Position numbers and translations under genes: made by a program. Shown in pieces: positions 34,886 to 45,040 of a DNA stretch of 64,000 nucleotides (position 1 is the stretch's first letter; every line of letters begins with the position of its first letter). The notes beneath the pieces were generated by a model that made no database searches, was not told the DNA's origin, and worked only from the letters and a program-made list of their open reading frames with translations. This DNA is from Echinostoma caproni (Eukaryota; Platyhelminthes; Trematoda; Plagiorchiida; Echinostomatidae), in NCBI GenBank assembly GCA_900618425.1, contig UZAN01039950.1:1-64000 (forward strand), written 5' to 3'.

Positions 34886-35500
34886 AAACGGGAAGGAAAG
34901 CAGAGGGGGATCACCATGGTGATAACAACTGCATAACAAAGAACTTTGCACGCATAGATCAGGCTTTAAACGGCTAATGACAACCGCTTCAGTAACTCTG
35001 AGCATCCTTGGGCATCGAACTTTGAGCACAACGCGGAAAGCTTTGCGTTTGTCGATGCATTGTCCGGTGTCCAGAAAATGTCGTTCCACTGCACTTGCTG
35101 GAAGTTTTCCTCCTCGAAGTGATAAGTTGTTCGGAAGATGCTCACTCATTCTGGTCGACAGCCGGCGTTCAGTGCTTCCGACGTACCGCGAACCGCTAGT
35201 ACATTGAAAAAGATAAATGCAATTTGAGGTGACCGAAGTATTGGATCTGTCTATGTTTGACCGCATTATTCACTTCATTTTTCTGTGAATCATGATCAGC
35301 TTCGCGGCAGGATAGGTGGACTCAAATTTAGTACGAAACCGACGGCTAACTTGTGCAATTACATCGTCTCCTTTAAATAGTACACTAACGAAAACTTGTT
35401 TCTTTTCGACCGTAGTGTACGTCGACCTGGGAATGGCAGGTTTGCAATATTTCTCTATAAAAGGCAGGGGATAACCGTTAGGGGACAAGGTAATCGTCAA
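34802..35500 (-). pseudogene. Penelope-like element: RT linker and GIY-YIG endonuclease with one in-frame TGA
   Basis: One minus-strand frame spans this interval, interrupted only by a TGA at 35270-35272. The upstream part has the PLE linker (NGYPLPFIEKYC, KKQVFVSVLFKGDDVIAQV). Downstream the endonuclease has CIYLFQC (GIY equivalent, with Cys residues typical of PLEs), RYVGSTERRLSTRMSEH (YVG, catalytic Arg and a conserved EH) and TEAVVISRLKPDLC containing the catalytic Glu. These key residues are all present, so this is the best-preserved endonuclease in the window. The RT is missing: upstream the frame enters the inverted arm. Residues past about 110 read into the left arm and are probably not original coding sequence. 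A TGA could derive from a CGA by CpG decay. Confidence 0.85.
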
Positions 35501-35504
35501 ATCA

Positions 35505-35911
35505 TCTCAACCGTTCTCTTACATCATCGTTAACACTTCTCCCTGCTCATTCTCGTATTACGTAACCCTCTTTGACCTACTAAATTGACCAATTTTTGAC
35601 TCGGTTAACTTTCTACGTCTTTTCGAATTCATTTCTGGTTGCACCTTTCCCGTATTACGTAACCATGTCTAACTCTCTTTCCACCATTACTAATCGCTTC
35701 CCATTAAGCAACTGTTTCTATGCTAACATCCCCCTCCTCTTTCACCCAAACCCAAATGACTTCGGTAATGACTCAACCACCCGGTGCCTTCTGCTTGACC
35801 CCATGTACTTGTGTAAATGTCCATATATGGTATTCTTGTGACAAAATTTGACCTATTTAATGTGTGTAGACAGCTGATTGAGAGCACGCGAACTTGATGG
35901 CCAATATCAAT
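35505..35911 (-). repeat. Right arm of the 407-bp inverted repeat
   Basis: Reverse complement of 34479-34885 with no difference seen. Outside it, a few further bases (reverse complement AGCAGAATTGATATTGG) match the junction at 44525-44545 in another PLE, so the right arm has the more complete outer edge. The spacer between the arms is 619 bp. Confidence 0.9.
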
Positions 35912-36253
35912 TCTGCTCATATTTTGTTATTTGTTTTGTTCAAAAGAATTGATTTCATTGCAAGAACTCACGATGCACTTTACTGGTTGGTTCCGGACCT
36001 AACTTCCTTTGAAGGGCGAAGATTGACAAAAACATCTGTATATGATTTTGGTGTATTTGTTGCTCGTAAGTGGGCATGACTTGTCCTGATAAAGCTTTGC
36101 TGATGATATCTGTGATACTGTTAATGGGACTTGCGGTAACGGAAGACAACTAGGTGAATCCTAGATCTGGAACCCGATTCCACCAATTTGGGTTACATGC
36201 AAGGAAATGATGTTAGGAGTGTAACGGAAAATCGATGCGCCATGTGTTGTTTT

Positions 36254-36340
36254 ATTGTGAATGTTATAATGATAATAACACAGCGATGTCGGTAGAGAAT
36301 TATAGTCGCCGACGGTTATTAACACTATAACATTCACAAT
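36254..36340. other. Hairpin with 26-bp stem
   Basis: 36254-36279 (ATTGTGAATGTTATAATG...) and 36315-36340 (...CACTATAACATTCACAAT) are inverted repeats with two mismatches. The 35-nt loop contains a second short complement (GTCGG and CCGAC). The fold is about 87 nt long. It could be a small MITE, a microRNA-like precursor or a chance foldback. No flanking target-site duplication was established. Confidence 0.55.
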
Positions 36341-39300
36341 GCATACAAGTAACCTCACCAAGGATCTGCTTGCGTTTATTTTCTTAAGAAGCCAAAAGAT
36401 ATGGACCAAATTTGCTTGCAATAATTACGCTTTCCAAACTATAGCGAGAATTCATGAGCGGTCCACCAAGAGTCCGTTGTACCCGGATTTCCGTACATCC
36501 TTTTATATATTATAGAAATCTAAATTGATTGTTCAACTGCAATTGTCCACTAAGCATTCCCTGTTTGCGTACAAAACATATTCTAGGCAATTAGGACAGA
36601 AACAGTTAATCACTCACAAGGGGAGAGAATTCCGGTCGAACACAAACGGCCTAATAGAACAGTAATAAAATGCCATGAAAAAAGACGGAAACGTGTTTTT
36701 ACCGATTGCGGGATATAAGAAAAAAGTTAACATATCACTGGTAATCCTCGCGTACGCTCGACTCCGCGAGTGTTATCAGACGTAATTGAGTTCTAAGTAA
36801 ACACGGAAAACCGCTTGGCACTTCACGGCTTTCCTGGTCGCTCATACATGTTTTAAGTGTTTCTGTAATTTGAACCGTTTTCATTTGACTGATTGATGCA
36901 ATATATCAGGGCACTTTATATGAAGTAATATGTTCTACATTCGGACGGTACGTAATGGTCCAAATACTCATGTTTGTTAAATAACATCTAAGGATTGTGA
37001 GTGGCTCCTTTAGATGTTTGAACTTTGCGCACCGTTGTGGTGTCACTTGATTATCTCGACCCAGTGACTCCTTAACATAGGCTGCAATCTGTAAAACAAA
37101 AGACGTAACGTGATAGCCTAGATGACAGATAAAACAGAGTGCTCACAATCTGTCCACAAACTGAAACCAAATGCATCAACTCATTTACAAGAGCTCTTCT
37201 CAAGAAGAATTATCATCATAAAGCGTTGTAATGTATGACCGTTTAGCTTACAAGGTGGTCAAAAATAAGATTACTAGAGAGTGTTTTGTGGTTATGCTGT
37301 TTAATGCCATTTAGGGTTAGCTCCTGTGACTTGACCAACAACGTGATCCGCGCGTAGTTCTCTTCTGAAATGTTACTGTGACACTTCCCTGTGTTTTGTG
37401 ATTGATGAACTGATATAAGGTAATTTGTCCTGTATGAATCGTAATAAGACTTTCTGACGTCCAGATTCACAATTCAATCAGCGATAATCCGAAAGCAATC
37501 TGATCAGTCCGCTGACGGACATGACTATCCGTTTATCCTTGGGCTTAGTTGCTTTGGTCATCAGAATACTGGAATGCATTCGGTATGAGTCTGATGGTGA
37601 TGAACATTTTGACAGTTGAAACGTCTATTGTATCCGAGCTATAATATACAGCAAGGATTTTTCGATTAATCCCTAATCCACGATTCAACTCCCATGTTAA
37701 CATTCAACTCCAATTCTTTAGAATAAATGCTTGTCAGCTTTTGCGACCTGGTTTGTTGTCTGAGAGTAGTGATACGCATCATCGTCATTCAGTCACAGCC
37801 CTTGACACCATTTCAATCAAAGAAATACCATATAATACTTACAATATTGCACCAAGGATTAGGGTAACAAGCACATATGTCCGGACAGACCAATGACTAT
37901 TGGAATATCGAGAGAGGGAACGGATGGAAATGAGAACATCTGGTGCGCACGCGAGAGAGAGAACGCATGTCATTCGAAGTTAGCTTGATTTGTCCTGCTT
38001 TCGATTTCCCCACTGCCGTGCAAACCACGCTAAAAACAAATCAACGATTTCCTGAAACCTATAAAATTCGTCTATCACACATCACCGGATGTTGGACTAT
38101 TCCATTGGAATCTGTTGCACAGAACAATATGTCGACACACGTTTTGTTTTAATGGATCACTCCATTTATTGTTGAAATGCTGTGAGGACAATACTGGCGA
38201 CAAATCTGAGCATCCAGTGTCATGTGTAATCCGGTTACCAACAACAGCAACTGACACACAAAACAAATCTTCGAGAGTGGTTGACATCAAATGATCAGAC
38301 GTGAATAGGTCTGTGCACAGATATTTTGTTCTCCAACATTGTGAATGTGAGACTGAAAGGGTGCTGGAGAAACATTTGATCAAAGCAGATCAAACATGGA
38401 ACAAAAGAAGAGCCTGAGGTATATGAAAAGTATTGTTTAGTCTCGCAGAACATGAATTGTGGTTACCGATATACATTTAGTAGAATCGTGGTACATTGGT
38501 TACGGACTCATCTGCGACGAGGTGCTAACTGCATAGCATTGATGTTGAAGACCCTGTTACACCATTTGTTTTGATGTATAGGAAGGTTTCCAAGTTTATT
38601 TTCTGAATAGTTCGTGTTTAGTTCGAGTAACTGTGCATGCGAATGCACAAAACGCCGAATACGAATCCAGTTCGCTGATACCCAAACACATCGGTAAACC
38701 GTCTGGTGAACAATTACATGTAAACCTTGCAGGAAGCCTGGTTATATTCAAAACAACTTCGAACAACATTGCGGGTCAGACAGCATTGTGGGTGGTTAAC
38801 ATGTTACAGCATCTACGGTGATATTCATGGTGATAGTGCGTAGGATGAACTGTGATAGTAGCAGCGATGCCGATACTATCGATGTCTACGCAGGATGTCA
38901 ATAATGCTGTTGCAAATGAACAAGTGGATTGTTTTCCGACTAGCTGATTAGCTTTGACTTTAATTTTCACATGAGTGTAAATTCGTAGTTAAATCCTTGA
39001 TTACAGCTTCCTCTTCAGCAGATCGTTTTAGCCGGATACAACAGACATTCAGCGGTATTTATCAAATAACATGAACCGGAATATTGACTATTGGAACCAA
39101 ATTACTGCCGTTTAACTTCTTTCGACTGTGATCGTCAGTGTTGAGATCAATAACTCATGGGAAGCTCACACTTAGCCTCCAGGATCCAACTCTTCGTTGA
39201 TTGTGGCTGATTTGTTGCAACCAAAGATTATTGGTGAAATCCTATTCTATGAAACGAAGATAGACGACTGGTAAAGTAATTCTCTCGAATTTTTACTCTG

Positions 39301-41634
39301 TAATCAAACAATGAACCAACCGGTGTGCGAGTGTTCCTATGCATGACCAGGAAGAACGGTTAATCTTTTGTTTTCGCTTTCCACCTTTGTCCAACTGCCC
39401 TACAAAGCAAAAATGTAAATTCATTTGATGTTTTCTATCCGCGTAAATTCAACCACTGAATGGTTACATCAATCAGACATAGAATATGTGAGGACTATGT
39501 GATACAAGAAGCACAGAAGTAACAGCATGGATAGAATTAGGTTTCAAGATATCGGACTCTCGACAATCGGATGTTACTATGAATAAACTCTGAATCCTTT
39601 ACGATACATCAACGTTTCCCACCTACCAAATGCCCAATATATCGCCTAGCGCTAGCATTTGTGTAAACACAACATACATTCGAATATGCAACCCTTAGTT
39701 TCGTATGTCTTTTACGATGGATTCGGTGACCAGAGTTCAGGTTAGCTATAGTGGGGAAGAAACGAATTACAAATCAACCAACAAGTATAATATCCTATTC
39801 CAGCTTAAGTTTACTTCAATGAGGACAACGTTCGTTCGCAGGAAAAATGAATGCCAGCTAAGATACCGACCGATTCCATCTATAATGTTTTAGCTTCAAT
39901 ATGTATATTTACAATCGTAGAAATTTACCTGTAAACTTATGTTATACATTAAATTTCACGGTAGGAATGTTGAATTTATTGTACCTAGCGAACAAGGTAT
40001 GATAATGCTTTGATTATTGTACCATTTTGCTTTGACTATTCAGGAGACGGGGGGTAGAGAATTTTCTGCAGTAAGTTAACTACGTCAGAAAATTAAACTC
40101 ATGAAAACTGGTCATGCAAGTTGCACAAAGTCAAAATGATCCGTGTCAAGTGAAACGTATCGCTGTGCATTTACTCCAGTTTTATCGATTTTGCAGTTCA
40201 AGGAGTGACGAAAACTTGAAAGAAATAAAGGTTAACGATCAGTGAATCAATTTTAAGAAGTAGACGAAATAAAACGGTCAAAAATGGGGACTTTTTTCTC
40301 AGATAAGAAGTCTTTTCATTTTTATAGCTTTTTAATTGATTGTGTTTGTTGGGTGGATTTCCGTTCGTGGATTACGCTCTGCATCAAATTAAACAGTCAT
40401 GCATGAGATGCCGACAAAGAGTATGTTTGATAAAATAAAAAGTGCACAGCCAGTTTTCCACTAGCAGGGTGATTCCATTGTGAAACCGATAACATCAGAC
40501 AGTGGTAAGCCGCAACACAGTGAATGGTTTTGTTAAGGCAATACGCCAACGATGGACAGTGATATTCTCCGAGGCAAGCGTTCAGTCACCTAACCTCAAA
40601 TGACCTGGAATTGTACCACGTGGTTCTACCTTTCAGAATACTTGTATTTCGAAATGTTGGAAGCCAAGGAAACGCCCTGACAACACACAAATCTGGCACT
40701 CGATTCACAAGAGCAGCAAGTCGTCCTGTGAGAACTGAACTGAACTGAATGGGATCCTCGGTGATGGTCTCTGGTGCGGTCAAAATTCAGTTCAACCCAC
40801 ATAACAACAACTGAAATAAAGTCATGCCTGTTGTGACTTATTTTTATTATCATCAAACAGCTTTAGATCCCGGTTTATTGCGGTGTTGATAGACAACTTC
40901 ACTACCATTCGTGGCTCTCGCATGACCATCTAAATGGACTCTACAACTATATCAAAAACCAGGATGAATGAGAAGTCAAATTGACAAACAAGCTGGTTTT
41001 CAGTGTACCTTAATCATGCCATTACAACACACGGATCACCAGTAACAGTGAAAATTTATGAGGAAAAAAGAATAATAATTGAAGTTTCCAACAGTCTGAA
41101 TCTTAGTTGGTTTCCAGTTATCATTTGCTCAGATCTTTCATGACTGGTCACTTGTCGGTCACCCGGTCATGAAAGCTTGTGCTTGCTTAAATTGTTTTGA
41201 ATACACTGAGAGAAGTTGTGAAGACAGATAGGAACTGCCTCCGCTGTGACGAAAATGAGAAAACGTGTTTAACCAGTCCCGTTTTAACTCTGTACAAGGG
41301 TTGGTGCACGTCGGCCACGCTGGCCATGTGATTAGTGTCAGTTGCACTTGTGATTAACTTATTTACTCCACTTCTCAACCGCGCATAGAGATGCTAACGG
41401 ATGCGCCCAAACAGACGCCTGGTCCTGTGGTCAACAAAGTTTTCTCCAAAGGAACAATTGAAATAGCAAATAAAGAAAGAGAGCAGAATAAGGCGTTCTA
41501 TCCGTCAACCGAAGATAGACCAACGGAATAGATGTGAATCGGGTGTGGACCTCGACTGAGTAGAAGCCAGGATTAGATAGACAAATTCCTAATACAATAT
41601 CAAATTGATGAGAATTCATATTTTCTGTTCGCAG
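36341..41634. other. No gene recognised
   Basis: About 5 kb of AT-rich sequence with short frames only (37943-38152 plus, 38075-38383 minus, 38633-38821 plus, 39705-39893 plus). The frame at 38633 stops being open soon after a possible donor (cg then gtaaac), but the support is too thin to call an exon. Confidence 0.45.
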
Positions 41635-41790
41635 TCGAAATTTTCGAATTGTTATGGAGAATTCACGTATAGAGCAAATCGAGCGGCAACTGAAAAGCTA
41701 CAAAACACCAGACAGCTTTCTGTACCTGGATGCGTCTCATCAGCAGCGCGAAACCATTGACGCAATCGCGGGTCGAACGCAGGCATACTG
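41635..41790 (+). CDS. Candidate internal exon, unknown protein
   Basis: A pyrimidine-rich acceptor (attttctgttcgcag) ends at 41634, and a strong donor (actg then gtaagt at 41791) follows the exon. The exon is 156 nt, a multiple of three. An ATG lies in frame at 41654, so it could also be a first coding exon. The peptide (MENSRIEQIERQLKSYKTPD, then SFLYLDASHQQRETIDAIA, GRTQAYW) is hydrophilic and non-repetitive. Codons are more GC-rich at third positions than the surroundings, as expected of a host gene. I do not recognise the family, and no partner exon was found. This is the best splice-site pair among the candidate exons. Confidence 0.45.
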
Positions 41791-41799
41791 GTAAGTGGA

Positions 41800-43070
41800 T
41801 CACCCGGCAACTGAACAGACCGCATTTCATTTTTCATTGACACGATATAGCCTTAACCCATTTTTGACTGTGATAATCCAGGTTCAGTCCCCAGTTGGGT
41901 CGATGGATTCGTACTACTGATAAAACACAACCGGGTCGAGAGAGCTATACAGTTCCTTCCAGTTTTTCAGTTCACGCCTTGTTTAGTCTCCACACGACAA
42001 ATGCCTATGAGAGATATAAACAAATCCCCAACTATTGCCATTAATAACAACTGTTTATAATGGAACGGTAAACCCTATTTTTTCAAAATGTTGATTATAG
42101 AATGTTAATATTTTTCCAGAGTAACACGTCATTATCATAACTGCAATTTGTAACGAATTTGTAAAGCAGTACGATAGAAAACTCCTGAATGAAATAAATC
42201 TATATTCATAAAACAAGTCGGTCGCAATAAACCCAGCATTATTAAAATCAACCGTTTATCAAAACACTCCTCTTATCCGTTATGGCTGTATTGATTCACT
42301 TTAAAAGCGTAAACAAAGAAATTGAACTACTCCCATCGCAAAGTGCCTAGCTTTTGTTTACCCCGAACACCACTTTCACCCCACGGGGACTAGAGCAAGA
42401 TACTACCGACCCGGTCGGCGTCGGTTGAGCGGGAACAATTATCACAAAAACACAATAGCAACAAAAGCAGCAAAACGCAGGGGATCAGACAGTTATTCAA
42501 TGCACACTGTCGGGGAGCAATGGCACTGAAAAGAGTCAACGATGCGATTCTCGAATGTGAATAACTGTGGACCATTACCGCCACTGTTCAAAAGATTCAA
42601 ACTTCAATAAATACGACGCGTAAAATTTTGTTGAATCAAAGTGCTCTCCAAGCATGAACTCATTCTACTCCAGAGGTCGCAATGCTGAATCCGGTCAAAT
42701 CAGTTTTCAGATCACGGAACAATGTGATCAGTGATTTGAAAAATACTCGAGAGAACAAATTCGACGATTATTGAAGTTGAAACGGAACTAAACCAAATGT
42801 TTAATAGAAACTTTTTTCAAACGTTTGAGTGTCCTCAGCAATTTACTCTTCACAAAACGATCTGAAGAACCTAGTGGTACACACTCACAGATGTCAAACC
42901 ACCTCACCATTTTACAATCGTACAAACGAGAAGACCGATCAAACCAGTGGCTGTGAAAATTTTGAAATACATAGTTCAGCTGTTTTCACCATCTACTTTG
43001 GCTGAAATCGGGATGTGTAATGTCCATGTGTCCTGAAAGATGACGTAGAAACAGATATTGGAGTCCATTC
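41800..43070. other. No gene recognised
   Basis: Intergenic or intronic sequence. If 41635-41790 is real, this would be the following intron, but no acceptor with a convincing next exon was found. Confidence 0.4.
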
Positions 43071-43074
43071 ATTT

Positions 43075-43215
43075 ATTTTGATGGAAACATTACAGTCCAT
43101 GCTTTGCACACCTGTGCATGCCGCAGATGACTCATTGAGGTGCGGCTTCCATCCATGAGTTCGAATCCCATCTAGTCCACTGAACTTCTCACAATAGAAT
43201 AAACTAAATCTGCAA
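43075..43215 (+). repeat. Decayed SINE family B fragment
   Basis: GAGTTCGAATCCCATC (B box) is followed by CCACTGAACTTCTCACAAT, the same tail that follows the tRNA-like heads at 5.5 and 32.5 kb. The A-box half is not recognisable. The minus-strand reading GLDGIRTHG is the common spurious translation of such tRNA-like repeats and not a protein. Confidence 0.65.
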
Positions 43216-43436
43216 AAAAAAACAATTGAACGATTAGCATGCGTCAAATAAAGAGACACAGAGAAGGGTGATATTCAAACGGAAAATAGACAAGTTAAAT
43301 AAACCAGGGTTTTGTATAGAACCTCATTTAAAGTACAGCAATGAAGAAATACAATCGTGATAACGTTAAAACTGCTGTCACATATTTGGTCAACAATTCA
43401 ACTGCGAGGAGTTGTACCACGCTGAGTATATTAGTG
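43216..43436. other. Possible 5' region of the following PLE
   Basis: No motif recognised; contiguous with the decayed N-terminal PLE peptides starting near 43437. Confidence 0.3.
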
Positions 43437-44640
43437 TCATTCAGTATCTTCGGAACGATGCAGGCAAAAGTGTGAATGTGATCCTGGAAAAATTGCATTC
43501 ACTATTCTAACAACGTGGAGAAATAAAAATGGTCACATAGACGCCTTCACTGTTACCCAACTCCTTCCTCGTGGCTCGCGGCTGCCTTGAATATACGGTT
43601 TACCCAAGGTTCACAAAGAAGGGATGCCACTACGTTCTATACTCTCTATGATTAGTGCACCAAACCAAACGTTAGCACGTTGGTTTGCCAAACTGATAGA
43701 TCTAATCAGGTGCAAGTTTGCAGCACACACTCTGAAGGACTCATCTGGATTTTCCAACGAAATGGTGACGCTAAATGTTTCAAAGAAATACATGGTATCG
43801 TATGATGTTTACTCATTTTTCACGAATGTCCCTTTTGAGGAGACAATAGACATTGTTTGCTCCCACACCAGTAAATTCAGTGCACCACCTCATCATCTTA
43901 AGAGGCTCCTGCTGTTGTGTACAAAAGACGTGCAGTTTTGTTTCAATGGCAGCTTATATAGACAAGTTGGTGTGGCAATGGGAAGCCCGCTAGGACCAGT
44001 GTTAGCCGACATATTCGTGGGCCACCTAGAATAAACAAAACTTCATCAGTCAATACATGAGACTTCTTTCCATAAGTGTTATGTTGATGACCCGTTTTTT
44101 GTTGTCGAAAACAGGAATCATGCTAAAGAAATTGCTTGATTGCTGTCATCCCAACATCAAGTTTACCGTAGAACATGAATCTAAGACATCCGTTCAATTC
44201 ATGGATGTCAAACTCATGAGAAGGGAAGGTGGATCTTTTCTCAGATCTACATTACACAAATCAACTTGGACCGGACAGTATCTGAACTTCAGAAGCTTCT
44301 GTCCAATACAATACAAGCGAACCCTAGTGAAGGGCTTGTTTTCTAGAGAAAAACGAATTTGTTCTGCGGAAACACTTAAAAACGATCTTGAGCTGATATC
44401 CTGTGCATTACAGGATAACGGTATTCGCGGAATTTCATTGCAAAGTATGGCGACAACAAAGAGACCAGATATGTGAAACATCCCATTCCCTTTATACATT
44501 TCATCAACATCAGAAGACATACGTGGGCAGAATTGATATCGGACATCAATTTCGCGTGCTTTCATTCAGCTGTAAATGCCAGTTTATACGATCATGTGAA
44601 ACGAAGATACATAAGAGTTGAAATGAGTCATTTGGACAAA
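43437..44640 (+). pseudogene. Penelope-like element reverse transcriptase, catalytic box intact but frame broken
   Basis: In order: IQYLRNDAGKSVNVILEK (N-terminal DKG-like block, degraded); LLPRGSRLP, then a TGA at 43588-43590; IYGLPKVHKEGMPLRSIL (43591 on, diagnostic for PLE RTs); SYDVYSFFTNVPFEETI (motif A with its Asp); GVAMGSPLGPVLADIF (motif B). The frame stops at 44032. After a frameshift, CYVDDPFFVVENRNHAKEI gives the catalytic YVDD at 44080-44091, then VQFMDVKLMRREGG and STWTGQYLNFRSF (RT C-terminus). Near 44413 the linker is frameshifted (FIAKYGDNKETRYVKHP). No GIY-YIG domain follows; at 44525 the sequence changes to the one that forms the arm ends of the 34.5-35.9 kb inverted repeat. 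Inactive, endonuclease-less copy. Confidence 0.85.
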
Positions 44641-45040
44641 GTGTTGGACAAGTGAGTCGAGTGATTTGTGTTTGTTTAGGGGATGAGGTCAAGTAAGATG
44701 AGAAAATTTGATATGGGGAGAACTGGACCAAACGATGTGGTGAATGTGATGAACTAGGGAGCGGGAGGGAAGGTCATGTCACGTCATACTATGGTAGGGT
44801 GGTATCAAATGTGATATCATCACTACCATGACAAAAAGAGATGCGTCTCAAATTTTTTTTGAACACATAATCGCGGTTTCAAGAGATGAATAATTATCGC
44901 CTCTAAGAGACCAGAAAAAGGCGAAACGACATACAGAAGAAACAAGTACTCATCACAATAGAGTCAGGTTTGTTTTAGCCACAACGTTTCGAACTTCTTG
45001 AAAGGCCTTTGTCAAGTCACTTTAATCGATTTCTCAAAAC
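44641..45040. repeat. PLE terminal-repeat-like region with small foldbacks
   Basis: C-poor sequence follows the RT. 44791-44829 folds into an imperfect hairpin (ATGGTAGGGTGGTATCA against TGATATCATCACTACCAT). At 44901-44930, CTCTAAGAGACCAGAAAAAG is followed by GCGAAACGAC, which resembles a damaged hammerhead-type core. At about 44981-45020 the minus strand reads TTGACAAAGGCCTTTCAAG, then TTCGAAACGTTGTGGC, a style typical of retroelement untranslated regions. Together these suggest the 3' end of one PLE and possibly of a second on the other strand. Confidence 0.35.

Noticed and set aside
35270..35272. In-frame TGA in the PLE endonuclease frame as recoding
   Set aside because: A single TGA in a truncated element is better explained by mutation. 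Another TGA at 43588 replaces a likely Arg codon in a second decayed PLE.
42993..43259. Protein with GLDGIRTHG motif on the minus strand
   Set aside because: This is the usual spurious translation of a tRNA-derived B box; the DNA is a SINE B fragment.
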